Of a stretch of DNA of 64,000 nt, positions 8,619 to 17,838 are shown one piece after another. Source of the stretch: Hymenobacter plasmatis (GTDB lineage: Bacteria; Bacteroidota; Bacteroidia; Cytophagales; Hymenobacteraceae); NCBI RefSeq assembly GCF_020711255.1, contig NZ_JAJFAW010000014.1, positions 62,001 through 126,000 of the forward strand, given 5' to 3'. A model generated the notes under the pieces. The model saw only the letters and a list, made by a program, of their open reading frames with translations, had not been told where the DNA came from and ran no database searches. Each line of letters starts with the position of its first letter. Position 1 is the stretch's first letter. Made by a program: the position numbers and the translations under genes.

Positions 8619-9797
8619 ATGCCGCTAGTCAAAGTTATTGATGCCCGCCAAGCGCGGCTATTTCATGACCTTCCCGCCCGTCTGCACCGCAGGCAGCCGG
8701 TCTACATCGGGCCGTTGGCCGCCGAGGTCGAAGCCGTGTTTGACCCAATTAAGAATCTGAATTTTGCGCATGGCGAGGCCATCCGGTGGGTGCTGACGGA
8801 CGACGCGGGCCAGGTGATTGGCCGGCTGGCTGCGTTTCTGAACCGCGACATGCCCGCCGTGGCCGATGCCGACCTGCCCACGGGTGGCCTGGGCTTCTTT
8901 GAGTGCATCAACGACCAGGCGGCGGCCAACACGCTGTTTGACGCCGGCCGGGAGTGGCTGGCGGCGCGCGGCATGCAGGCCATGGACGGCCCCATCAACT
9001 TTGGCGAGCGGGACCGGTTTTGGGGCCTGCTCGTGGATGGCTTTGAGCTGGAGCCCAACTACGGCATGTTTTGGCACCCGCCGTATTACCAGCAGCTGTT
9101 CGAAGGCTACGGCTTCCAGCTGTATTTCAAGCAGTACACCTGTTGGCGCGACGTAGATATGCCCTTGCACCCCAGCTTCGCGAAGCGGGCCGAGGCCTTC
9201 GCGGCCGAGCAGCCCGCCTACCAGTTTCGCCACGCCCTGAAGCGCGACCCCGAGCGCATGGCCCGCGACTTCCACCACGTATACAATCTGGCCTGGGCCA
9301 ACCACTCCGGCGTGCCGGAAATGAGCCTGGACAAGGCCCGTCAGCTGGTGCAGCAAATGCGCCCGGTGCTCGACGAGCGGCTGCTCTGGTTTGCGTACCA
9401 CCACGACGAGCCGGTGGCCTTCTTCCTGAGTTTGCCCGAGCTCAACCAGATTCTGAAGCATGTAGGGCCGCGCCTCGACCTCGTGGGCAAGCTGCGTTTC
9501 CTGTGGGAACGGTGGCGCTACCAGCGTCGCCGACCGAAGAAGATGTTCGGGGTTATTTATGGTGTGGTGCCCGCCCACCAAGGCAAAAACGTGGACGCAG
9601 TGATGCTGGTGCACGCCCAAAAAGCCTTCCAGGTGGCCGGCTACACCGACATCGAAATGAACTGGATTGGCGATTTCAACCCCCGCATGCTGGCCACCAC
9701 GCGCTCCATCGGCGCCAAGATTTGCAAAACGCACATCACCTACCGCAAGCTGTTCGATGAAAGCCGGCCGTTTGAGCGCTGCCCGATAATTCGGTGA
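8619..9797 (+). CDS. GNAT-like N-acyltransferase family protein
   Basis: 392 residues from the ATG at 8619 (MPLVKVIDARQ). The frame is open 47 codons further up, but that part is low complexity. The pattern matches a family of ~370-390-residue Bacteroidota proteins related to GNAT acyltransferases: an N-terminal stretch with a DLPARLHRRQPVYI motif, VIGRLAAFLNR (typical GNAT beta strands), then AMDGPINFGERDRFWG and EPNYGMFWHPPYYQQLF, and a C-terminal half with the Gly/Lys-containing VPAHQGKNVDAVML. Cytoplasmic; no signal peptide. The acyl substrate is unknown. It converges on tamL across a long inverted repeat. Confidence 0.75.
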   Translation: MPLVKVIDARQARLFHDLPARLHRRQPVYIGPLAAEVEAVFDPIKNLNFAHGEAIRWVLTDDAGQVIGRLAAFLNRDMPAVADADLPTGGLGFFECINDQAAANTLFDAGREWLAARGMQAMDGPINFGERDRFWGLLVDGFELEPNYGMFWHPPYYQQLFEGYGFQLYFKQYTCWRDVDMPLHPSFAKRAEAFAAEQPAYQFRHALKRDPERMARDFHHVYNLAWANHSGVPEMSLDKARQLVQQMRPVLDERLLWFAYHHDEPVAFFLSLPELNQILKHVGPRLDLVGKLRFLWERWRYQRRRPKKMFGVIYGVVPAHQGKNVDAVMLVHAQKAFQVAGYTDIEMNWIGDFNPRMLATTRSIGAKICKTHITYRKLFDESRPFERCPIIR

Positions 9798-9829
9798 TGA
9801 AAATTGGGCTGAGATAGCAGAACAGCAAG

Positions 9830-9991
9830 CTCCCCTCCTTGGTAAGGAGGGGATGTTTTCGCGCAGCGAAAACGGGGGTGGTTGAATCGTTGAACGATTC
9901 CATGCCGAGTCGTTCTTGCATCGTTCAACGGCTCAACCACCCCCGTCCGAGCCGTTGGCTCGAACATCCCCTCCTTGGTAAGGAGGGGAGT
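9830..9991. repeat. Long inverted-repeat element, CTCCCCTCCTTGG family (copy 1)
   Basis: Outer arms of 28 bp at 9830-9857 and 9964-9991 match as inverted repeats with 3 mismatches. Each arm tip is itself an imperfect palindrome (CTCCCCTCCTT, GGT, AAGGAGGGGA). Inside each arm is a short hairpin (9855-9873, stem GTTTTCG; 9948-9962, stem CGAGCC), then GGGGGTGGTTG or its complement. It fills the gap between the convergent GNAT and tamL genes. A second copy is at 29228-29390. It may act as a two-way terminator. Confidence 0.85.
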
Positions 9992-10025
9992 TGGTTGTTC
10001 TGCTAATATACTTTCTAACTTCTCT

Positions 10026-12422
10026 CTAGAATGGGTACCCGATGGCCAGGTTGAGGCGGCCGGCGGTGCTGGTGGGCGTGCCGTAGGGCGCCACCAGCGG
10101 AATGGCGTAGTCGAAGCGGATGACGAAGTACTGCACGTCGATGCGCAGGCCCACGCCAGCGCCCACGGCCATCTGGCTCAAGAAGCTGCTGGCTTTGAAC
10201 TCCCCGCCGGGGCGGTCGGGGTCGGAGTTCATGAGCCAGATGTTGCCGGCATCGACGAATACGGCGCCTTTGAGGTAGGGCACTAGGTCCTGGCGGTATT
10301 CGAGGTTGCCTTCGAGGCGCAGGTCACCCACCTGGTCGTAGTAGCTGATGACTTGGTCCGTGGTCAGAGCCGGCTTATAAGTGCCGGGCCCCAGCTCGCG
10401 GGGCGCAAAGGCCCGGATGGAGTTGGGCCCCCCAATGCCGTACTGGCGCAGGTAAGGCAGGGAGCGGGAGTTGCCGTAGGGCAGCCCGATGCCGGCTTGC
10501 AGGCGGGCCACAATGCGGTTGCCGGAGGTGGGATTGGCCGAGATGCGGTAGTACTCGCGCAGCTCCAAATCGAACTTGGTGTACTGCGAAAAAGGCTGGC
10601 TGAACAGCGTGTAGCGGCCTTTGTCGTCTTTGCTCGACCCGAAAGCTCCGCTGAGGGCTCCGGCCACGTTGCCGCTCACCTCGGCCATGCCCTGGAAGAA
10701 GATTTGCTGGCGGCGCTGCTCCAGCACCTGCTGGTTGTAGGTGTAGCGGTAGCTGCTGCCCAGGATAAACTGCTGCTCAAAGGAGTTGCGCAGAAACGGC
10801 CGTTTAGTCAGAATGCTGTCGAACACGGGCGTGGTCGAAACCAAGCTGTACTCAATGTCAATCGGGCGGAGCTCCTGCTCGTTGGTAATCTTCGTTTTCC
10901 AGCTGTAGCCGTAGTTGAAATTGAAGTTGGAGGTACTGAAAAAGCCCGTGCGGGTGATGTAGCGCACGCCGGCCCCAAACGTGGTGTGCGGCTGGAAGTC
11001 GGAGTTGGTGAGGGTAATGTCGAGCAGCGGCAGGTCGGGGGAGAGGATGCGCGGCACTACCAGCTGGGCATTGATACCGAACTCCGTCGAGGTCAGCCCG
11101 GAATTGTTGCGCGATTCGGCACCGGTTGGGGCACGGGTCTGGGTTTCGGCAATGGCAGTGGCGTTGATGAGCAATTGCTCGCCGCCGCGCAGGGCCGAGC
11201 GGTTGCGGTACGACAGCGTAAGGCCCGGCCCCGTGAAGCCCGTGTTTTTGGTCACCATCTGCAGGTCGGCGCGCAGGCTTTGCTTCTTGAGCTGGCTCAT
11301 CAGCACGTCGGCGTCGAGGCGGGCGCGGCCGGCCGAGTCGCCCGCAGCGGCCGGCTTCAGGCGGATTTCCACAAACTTGAACACGTTCAAGCTCATCAGG
11401 CGGCTGATGGTCTGGTCGCGGCGCTTGCGCCGGTACAGGCTGTCCGGGTACAGAAAGGCGGCGTTGGTAATGGCCTTGGCCTTAAACACCTTCTCGTCGG
11501 GGTAGTACTCGTAGCCGCGGTACCGTATCGGCTCGCGCCGGGTGGTGTCGGTGAGCACGTAGTTGGTGTTCAGCTTTATCACATCCAGCCAGTAGGGGCG
11601 GGTGGCCCGGGCGGGGGCAGTGCTTTTCACGCGCAGGTACACGTTCACCTTGTTGTTGAGGGTGCTGTCGACCTGGAACAGCAGAAAATCAGGCGTGAAG
11701 TAAAAGTAGCCCTGGTTTTTCAGGGCATTGTCGATGCGCACCCGCTCGGCGGTGAAGGTGTTCAGGTTGTAGGCATCGCCGGCTTTGAGTAGCGTGCCGG
11801 GCTGCGTGCCCCGAATGGCGGCGTCCACCAGCGTGTCGCGCTCCGGAAAGTGGATTTCCTGAATGGTGTACACCTTGCCCACCGTGGCCGTGTAGTCAAC
11901 CTGAGCCGTTTTTTCCTGGGTTTTCACCTCATGGCTCACGCCTGCCTTGAAGAAGCCGTTGTTGTACAGCCGGTTGGTCATTAGGCCCTCGGTGGCGCTG
12001 ATTTTCACGTCCTTCAGCAGCACCGGTGGCTCGCCGAACTTGTCGGCCAGGAAGTGGCCCAACCCCTTGGTCTTGCCCTGGCCCAGGCCCCAGAAGTACA
12101 GCTTGGGCCGCAGCCCCAGAATGGAGCCGTTGGGCTTGGGCCGAACCACGGACTCCAGCTCGGTTTGCAGCGCCGCTTGGTTGGTGATTTTCTCCGGCGT
12201 CTTGATGGTGACTTTGCTGCCGGTGTACAGTTTCTGGCCTTCGGGAATGAAGCGCAGGCCCGAGCAGCCCGACAGAATGAGGAAGGAGGAAAGAAGAACG
12301 AAGAATGTAAACTGAGGCTTCCAGGCCCTCCAGCCCCCTGGCAGCTGGTGCTGCGGCAGCATGCGCCAGCCGCCGCGTAGCAAAGTCCGCATGGTGTTAA
12401 AAAGTCGGTGATAATGCTTCAT
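10026..12422 (-). CDS. tamL: TamL: lipoprotein TamA-like Omp85 barrel protein
   Basis: 798 residues. The N-terminus has a hydrophobic stretch (FFVLLSSFLILSGCSG) with a lipobox at LSGC near residue 54, so the mature protein is predicted to be lipidated, as in the Bacteroidota TamL variant of TamA. Residues ~60-330 hold POTRA-like modules (for example VYTIQEIHFPERDTLV); ~390-798 form an Omp85/surface-antigen barrel that ends in F (AIGYPF). TamL is thought to work with TamB in inserting or delivering outer-membrane proteins or lipids. The gene follows tamB after 18 bp, which supports one transcript. Starts at residues 11 and 21 are possible, but all keep the lipobox. Confidence 0.9.
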   Translation of the reverse strand: MKHYHRLFNTMRTLLRGGWRMLPQHQLPGGWRAWKPQFTFFVLLSSFLILSGCSGLRFIPEGQKLYTGSKVTIKTPEKITNQAALQTELESVVRPKPNGSILGLRPKLYFWGLGQGKTKGLGHFLADKFGEPPVLLKDVKISATEGLMTNRLYNNGFFKAGVSHEVKTQEKTAQVDYTATVGKVYTIQEIHFPERDTLVDAAIRGTQPGTLLKAGDAYNLNTFTAERVRIDNALKNQGYFYFTPDFLLFQVDSTLNNKVNVYLRVKSTAPARATRPYWLDVIKLNTNYVLTDTTRREPIRYRGYEYYPDEKVFKAKAITNAAFLYPDSLYRRKRRDQTISRLMSLNVFKFVEIRLKPAAAGDSAGRARLDADVLMSQLKKQSLRADLQMVTKNTGFTGPGLTLSYRNRSALRGGEQLLINATAIAETQTRAPTGAESRNNSGLTSTEFGINAQLVVPRILSPDLPLLDITLTNSDFQPHTTFGAGVRYITRTGFFSTSNFNFNYGYSWKTKITNEQELRPIDIEYSLVSTTPVFDSILTKRPFLRNSFEQQFILGSSYRYTYNQQVLEQRRQQIFFQGMAEVSGNVAGALSGAFGSSKDDKGRYTLFSQPFSQYTKFDLELREYYRISANPTSGNRIVARLQAGIGLPYGNSRSLPYLRQYGIGGPNSIRAFAPRELGPGTYKPALTTDQVISYYDQVGDLRLEGNLEYRQDLVPYLKGAVFVDAGNIWLMNSDPDRPGGEFKASSFLSQMAVGAGVGLRIDVQYFVIRFDYAIPLVAPYGTPTSTAGRLNLAIGYPF

Positions 12423-12440
12423 TCTTGATTCCTCAGTCTT

Positions 12441-15400
12441 CTATTTTTTCACCCGCGAAGTGTCGACCCGGGCCGTGGGCTGGCTCTGGACAGAGTCCTG
12501 CTCGGCTTTCTTATCCACTTTTTCCTGCTTGCGGTTCTCTTTCCGCTCTTCCTTGACGCTCTTCGGTACTTTCGAGAACAGGTCGGCCAGGTCGCGGTAC
12601 TCGCGCTGGAACACCAGGCCGGCCCCCGTGCGCACAATTTGGCCATCGATGTCCTCGTAGGCATTCTGGCGGAACACGCGCACCCGCAGGCGGCCATCGG
12701 CCAGCAGCGAGTATTCCAGGCTCACGTCGCCGGTCAGGTTGCTGGGGGGCGTCTGGCCGGTGGTGGTTTGGGTGCCGGTGTTGCCGCTCAGGGCAATGTC
12801 GGTACCCACGCGCACGGTGAGGCGGTTGTTGAGCAGCTGGCGGCGCACGGCCACGTTCAGGTCGGTGCGGCTGCGGGCTTCGCCCGAGCTGTAGTCGGCC
12901 TGGTTGGTGAGGCCCAGGTCCAGGCCCAGGCCCGAGAGGTACTTGTCGGTAATGTTGTTGAGCTGGTCGGTGAGCACCGCGCTGGCGCTGCCGCGCAGCT
13001 GGCTGGCCACCACGCCTTCGCCGCTGCTGGTCTGGAAGGGATTCTGAGCCACAAAGCGGCCCAGCACCAGCAGCGAAAACACCTGCTTGCTCATTTCCGA
13101 GTTCTGGTTGGGCTGGCGCAGCTGGGCCAGCTTGGCTTCTACTTGGCCGCCCAGGGCGCCGCGCTGGTTTTCGGGTAGCGTGATGTCGAAGCCAATAGTG
13201 GGCTTGCTAATTTGGTCGGTTACGTTCAGCAGTACGTTGAACGGAAGGCGGTTGCGCGCGAGGGTGTTGCTGGTGGCGTCGTCGAGGCCCTGGCCGGACA
13301 GCAGCTCGGCAGGCGCGGCCCGCACCTTGTACAGGGCCGTCACGTTGAGGTCGGCGTTGTAGGGGTCACCGTCCCAGGTGATGGACGAGCCCCGGCGGAT
13401 GATGAAATCGCGCGACGCCAGGTCGTAGAGCGACATGTGGTACTGGCCGCGCGCCACGTCGAGCCGCCCGCTCAGGGTGATGGTGCCGTCCGGCGCAATG
13501 TTGGTGTTGAGGGTGCCAGCGGCCCGCACGCGCAGGTTATCGCCGCTCACCGGGTCGATGACGATGGTAAACGGCGTGCGGTCGTTGATGGTGACCACGG
13601 CCGTCAGGTCGTAGCCGGTGGCGTCAACCTTGGTGGTGTCCAGCGCCACTTTGCGGGCCAGCATGGTATCAAGCGGGGCGCTTTTGTCGATGAACTCCAC
13701 AATGCCTGCCCGCTCCACCGCAGTGGGCGTGGCATTCGGCGATTCCACGGTGAGGTTCGAGCCCTCCACCACCGTCACCCGGGTGTCAACTTTGATGAGC
13801 GAAACCGGCCCGGTCAGGCGCGTATCCGAATCGAGCACCAGCCGGCCGTAAAACAGCTCATTGTTGGCGCGGGTGCTGCGCACGGCCATGAAGTTGTTGG
13901 TCGTGGCCCGCATATCGAAGGAGTAGTTGATAAAGTCCTTGGTCAGCAGGTAGCCGTTGGCCACGGCTTTATTGGAAGCCGAATCCAGCACGGTAAAGTC
14001 GTGGAAGGCAATGCCCCGGTTGTCAAACGTGAGGTCTTGGTTGGGCAGGCGGAAAGGCGAGCCCAGCTGCGGCACGGTAAAGCCGGCGTCGTCGGAAGTG
14101 GTGAGGGTGCCGCGAATCTGGGGCGTGGCGGGCGCGCCGGTCACGCTCAGCTGCCCATGCACGAAGCCGGTGGCGCTGCGCACCTGGCCCACCGAGAACG
14201 GCTCCACCAGTTTCAAGTTGAGCCGGTTGGCATCCACAGTAAAGTTAAGCGGAGTGGCGCTGCTGGCTAGGTAGGTGCCGGTGAGGTGCACGTCGTTGCC
14301 GCTGCCGCCCACGCTGCCGGCCGCGCCGCCGGTGAGGCGGGCGTCCACGTCGTAGCGGCTGGGGGCGGGGTTGGTGGCCCGCAGGGCAATGTCGCCGATG
14401 GCGGCTTTCTGAAACACCAGGTTGCTCACCGTGGCGTCTGCCGTGAAGGCCTGGCGTTTGGTGCCCAGGTTGTCGATGCGGGCCGTGCCATTGAGCGTGC
14501 CGGCCACCAAAGAATCCTGCTGCTGCACGATGCGGGCCAGCTCGGCCAGCTCAAAATTGGTAAACGTGACGCCCAGCGGCGAAGTGGGCACGGCCGGGTT
14601 CTGGCTTTGCAGCGCCAGGCTGCTGCGGCCGTTGGTGAGGCGCAGGCCGTCGGCCACCACGGCGCCGGTGGGGTAGTAGCGCACGTAGTTGTTGGCGCCG
14701 GCCGTCCAGTTCTGGTAGTTGAGCACCTGCTCGGGCGCGGCCGAAAACTGGTAGATAACCTGGTCGCGGCTGCCGGGCACGGGCAAGGACTGCAGCGTGC
14801 CGGCCAGCGCCAGCCGCTCACGGGTAGAAGAGTCGCCGAGGATGGCCGCGCGGGTGAATACCTTATTGTTGGCCACGTTGCCGATGATGCTCGGGCGGCG
14901 CAGCTTCAGCGTAGTATCCTGCGCGGCCTGGGCCATGCGCAGGCCATAGTCGAGCTTGCTGGCATCGGAGTCCACGTTCAGGCGCAGCGAATCGATGCGG
15001 TAGTTGTTGTACCGGATGATGGGAATGCTGGTATTGGCCGTGAGGCGGGCGGCCTGGCGGCTGTAGTCGCCGGCCAGTGTGAAGGGCGAAATCTGCTTGA
15101 GGCCGGGCACCAGCTTGGTGGCCAGCTTGCCGTCTTTCAGCTGCAGTGAATACGTAAAGTGACGGTCGGCGGCGCTGGGCACGTACCGCACGCCGGGCAG
15201 GTCAAAGTAGCGGTCAATATGCTGCTCCAGCTCCGGGGCCAGGTCGCCGAGGTGCACGTTGCCATCGAGCTTCGCGGCCACGATGTTGGAGGTGAAGTCC
15301 AGCGCGGCCCGCGTGGCGGTCTGCGTGATTTTGCCGCGTAGCGTATCAAACGCAAAGGGCTGGTTGTCGCGCACCAGCACCACGTTGGTGCCGCTGAAGG

Positions 15401-17729
15401 TGCCATTGAGCGTGTTGAGGTTGCTGCCCGATAGGTTGGCGTTGAGGTTGCCCTGCACGCGCAGGTCGCCGCCGGTGTAGAAGCCCAGGGCCGTGAGGTT
15501 GGCGCCGCGCAGGTTCAGCGAGGTCACTTCGTAGGTGGGGTTGCGCGGGTCGCGCAGGTTCACCACGGCCTGCAGGTCCAGGTTTAGGTTGGGGTCGTTC
15601 TTGCTGTTGGCGCTGATGACGAAGCGGTTGCGGTCGAGGTCTACCTTAGCCACCACGCCGTGGTAGTTGTAGCCGTTGTAGCGGGCGCTTTGCACGTTGG
15701 CGTTCACCTGGCCCACCAGCGTGCCGGGGTCTTTCAGGTTGCCCGTGGCATTGATGCGCCCGGTGGCCGTGACGCGGCCCAGCTGCGGGTTTTTCAGCAG
15801 GCGGCCAAAGTCAAAGCCCTTCGTGGCAAACGTGCCCACCACCGGCTGGCGGCCGTTGGCCTGTGCCGCCCCCAGGTTGCCGCTAAACGCCATGTCGCCG
15901 TAGGTGCTGCGCAACTGCAGGTTGGTGTTGAACTGCAGCGTGGTGGGCCGCCCCCGGAACGTGCCGCTCACGGCCAGCGACGGCGGAATGCTGATGTTGG
16001 TCGGGATGCTGCCCTTCGGCGCCAAACTGCGGATATCGGCCTCGGTGGTGCTGAATTGCTGGATGTCTAGGTCGGCGTACAGCCGCGAGTCCACGTTGGG
16101 CAGGCCCTGTATGCGGCCGCGCCGGGCGCGCAGCACCGTGTTGCGCAGCCCCACAAACTCCAGGTTGCGCACCGTGAAGTCGCCCACGCGCCCGGCAATC
16201 TGCCCGTTCAGCAGCACCGACTGGTTGGGGCCGGTATTGAACGGGGAGGTGCCGGCCAGGTCCGGGGCCAGGTACAGGATGTCGCGGAAGCCGAGGCGCA
16301 CGTTGCGCAAATCGCCTTCAATCTTCAGGTTGGGCAGGTTCTTGGAGTTGCCCAGGGCCGCCAGGCTTTCGTAGCCAATGGCCAGCGTGCGCCGGATGCG
16401 GGTGTGCGGCGTAATCAAATCGAGGCTGTCGAGGCGGATTTGCACCGAGTCGTACACCACGTTGGCGCGCCACTTATTCACCAGAAAGCCGCTTTGCTCG
16501 CGGCCGGCCAGGTTGTCCACCTTGGCCGTGGTGCGGTTTTCGGAAAAGGAAAAGTCCCGGGTGTTCAGCACCAAATCCGAGAAGTGGAGGTGGTTGTAGT
16601 CCATGGCCGGCAGGCGGGTGCGCTGCTTGGGCTGGTTGAAATTGTCGAAGGCCACATCCAGGCCGCTGATGTCGGATTGGGCCAACGTCACGCGCCACTT
16701 CAGGGGCTGGCCGGTGGCGGCTTTGGTCTTGTCAGCGGCTTCGTCGAGCTTGCGCACGGCCTCGGCGGGGTTCACCACCCGCTCTTCCACGGGCACGTTT
16801 TCGTTTTGGGCGTAGGCGAAGCGCGTGTTTTTGAGGGTGAGCTTGGTGAGGTCAATCCGCTCATTGCGCAGGTCAATGTTGCGGGCCGTGATGTCGGCCA
16901 GCCCAATGTTGGTGCTGATAAATTGAGCTGCGGGGTTGTTCTTATACGTAAAGGCCACGCTGTCGAGGGTGGCCTTGTTGAGGCCAAACTGCAGCGTGAG
17001 CGGCTCGGTAGGAGCGGGGTTATCCACTTCCGGGGCCGTTTTGGTTTGCACAATGGCGATGGAAGCTCGACGGAGAGCGACGTTATCCACTTTGTAGATA
17101 GACTTATCCACATCTACCTCGTCCATGTTCACCGTCAGCTCGCCCAGGCGGGCGCGCACGTCGGAGCCGGTTATCTGGTCGTTTTGGGTAAAGTAGATGT
17201 TGGTGAGCCGCAGCTTGCCGATGTCGTACTTGAGCTTGGAGGCCGTGGTGTCGGTGGGCGCGTTGGGGTCCACGAAGGCATCGATGATGAAGTCGTAGTT
17301 GTTCACCGAGTCGGGCTCGGTGCGGGTCAGGCGCACGCGGCCGTCGTTCAGCTCTACGTTCGACACGTTGATCTGGCTGTGCAGCAGCGCCAGGATGTCG
17401 AGGTCGACGCCGAGGTGGCCCACCGACAGCAGGGTGTCGCGCTGCTGGTCGGCCAGGTACACGCCGTCGAGGTTGATGGCGTGGCGGAAATCGGTGCGAA
17501 ATTTCCCAATGCGCACCTCCGTCTTCAGCTTGCCGCGCAGGTAGCTTTCGGCCCGACGGGCCACAAAATCCTGCCCCGCGGGAAATTGCAATACCACCAC
17601 TACAGCTACTACGAGGACGAGAACCAGGGCCAGAAGCCCGAGCAGTCCGTAAAGGGCACGGCGTAAAAAAGTGGACAAAGCAGAAGGTGAGTAAGCGGCG
17701 AACAGAACGGGACGAGGTTCCAAACGCAA
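12441..17729 (-). CDS. tamB: TamB-like translocation and assembly module protein
   Basis: 1762 residues. A single N-terminal membrane anchor (LLGLLALVLVLVVAVVVVLQ) is followed by a very long stretch of beta-rich AsmA/TamB-type repeats. The C-terminal ~450 residues match the DUF490/TamB domain (for example PTIGFDITLPENQRG, VFSLLVLGRFV, DLNVAVRRQLLNNRLTVRVG). The extreme C-terminus is a charged Lys/Glu tail. The product should span the periplasm from the inner membrane and contact TamL. It sits directly upstream of tamL and is divergent from malQ with 109 bp between starts; that gap contains one TTGAGCT motif near 17774. Confidence 0.92.
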   Translation of the reverse strand: MRLEPRPVLFAAYSPSALSTFLRRALYGLLGLLALVLVLVVAVVVVLQFPAGQDFVARRAESYLRGKLKTEVRIGKFRTDFRHAINLDGVYLADQQRDTLLSVGHLGVDLDILALLHSQINVSNVELNDGRVRLTRTEPDSVNNYDFIIDAFVDPNAPTDTTASKLKYDIGKLRLTNIYFTQNDQITGSDVRARLGELTVNMDEVDVDKSIYKVDNVALRRASIAIVQTKTAPEVDNPAPTEPLTLQFGLNKATLDSVAFTYKNNPAAQFISTNIGLADITARNIDLRNERIDLTKLTLKNTRFAYAQNENVPVEERVVNPAEAVRKLDEAADKTKAATGQPLKWRVTLAQSDISGLDVAFDNFNQPKQRTRLPAMDYNHLHFSDLVLNTRDFSFSENRTTAKVDNLAGREQSGFLVNKWRANVVYDSVQIRLDSLDLITPHTRIRRTLAIGYESLAALGNSKNLPNLKIEGDLRNVRLGFRDILYLAPDLAGTSPFNTGPNQSVLLNGQIAGRVGDFTVRNLEFVGLRNTVLRARRGRIQGLPNVDSRLYADLDIQQFSTTEADIRSLAPKGSIPTNISIPPSLAVSGTFRGRPTTLQFNTNLQLRSTYGDMAFSGNLGAAQANGRQPVVGTFATKGFDFGRLLKNPQLGRVTATGRINATGNLKDPGTLVGQVNANVQSARYNGYNYHGVVAKVDLDRNRFVISANSKNDPNLNLDLQAVVNLRDPRNPTYEVTSLNLRGANLTALGFYTGGDLRVQGNLNANLSGSNLNTLNGTFSGTNVVLVRDNQPFAFDTLRGKITQTATRAALDFTSNIVAAKLDGNVHLGDLAPELEQHIDRYFDLPGVRYVPSAADRHFTYSLQLKDGKLATKLVPGLKQISPFTLAGDYSRQAARLTANTSIPIIRYNNYRIDSLRLNVDSDASKLDYGLRMAQAAQDTTLKLRRPSIIGNVANNKVFTRAAILGDSSTRERLALAGTLQSLPVPGSRDQVIYQFSAAPEQVLNYQNWTAGANNYVRYYPTGAVVADGLRLTNGRSSLALQSQNPAVPTSPLGVTFTNFELAELARIVQQQDSLVAGTLNGTARIDNLGTKRQAFTADATVSNLVFQKAAIGDIALRATNPAPSRYDVDARLTGGAAGSVGGSGNDVHLTGTYLASSATPLNFTVDANRLNLKLVEPFSVGQVRSATGFVHGQLSVTGAPATPQIRGTLTTSDDAGFTVPQLGSPFRLPNQDLTFDNRGIAFHDFTVLDSASNKAVANGYLLTKDFINYSFDMRATTNNFMAVRSTRANNELFYGRLVLDSDTRLTGPVSLIKVDTRVTVVEGSNLTVESPNATPTAVERAGIVEFIDKSAPLDTMLARKVALDTTKVDATGYDLTAVVTINDRTPFTIVIDPVSGDNLRVRAAGTLNTNIAPDGTITLSGRLDVARGQYHMSLYDLASRDFIIRRGSSITWDGDPYNADLNVTALYKVRAAPAELLSGQGLDDATSNTLARNRLPFNVLLNVTDQISKPTIGFDITLPENQRGALGGQVEAKLAQLRQPNQNSEMSKQVFSLLVLGRFVAQNPFQTSSGEGVVASQLRGSASAVLTDQLNNITDKYLSGLGLDLGLTNQADYSSGEARSRTDLNVAVRRQLLNNRLTVRVGTDIALSGNTGTQTTTGQTPPSNLTGDVSLEYSLLADGRLRVRVFRQNAYEDIDGQIVRTGAGLVFQREYRDLADLFSKVPKSVKEERKENRKQEKVDKKAEQDSVQSQPTARVDTSRVKK

Positions 17730-17838
17730 AACCTACGGCCCGGGTTGGCAACTATTTGCCGCCGAATGCATATAGTTGAGCTTGATGCGGGCTGCCACAT
17801 GCCCGCCTTATCTTGCGCCCCCCAAACTCACCGATTGC

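Noticed and set aside
8222-8632. 136-codon minus-strand frame
   Set aside because: Composition is Arg/Pro/Ala-rich noise, and it overlaps the start of the GNAT gene and several intergenic motifs.
9830-9991. Possible CRISPR or direct-repeat array
   Set aside because: The repeated units are inverted, not direct, and have no regular spacers; there are no cas genes.
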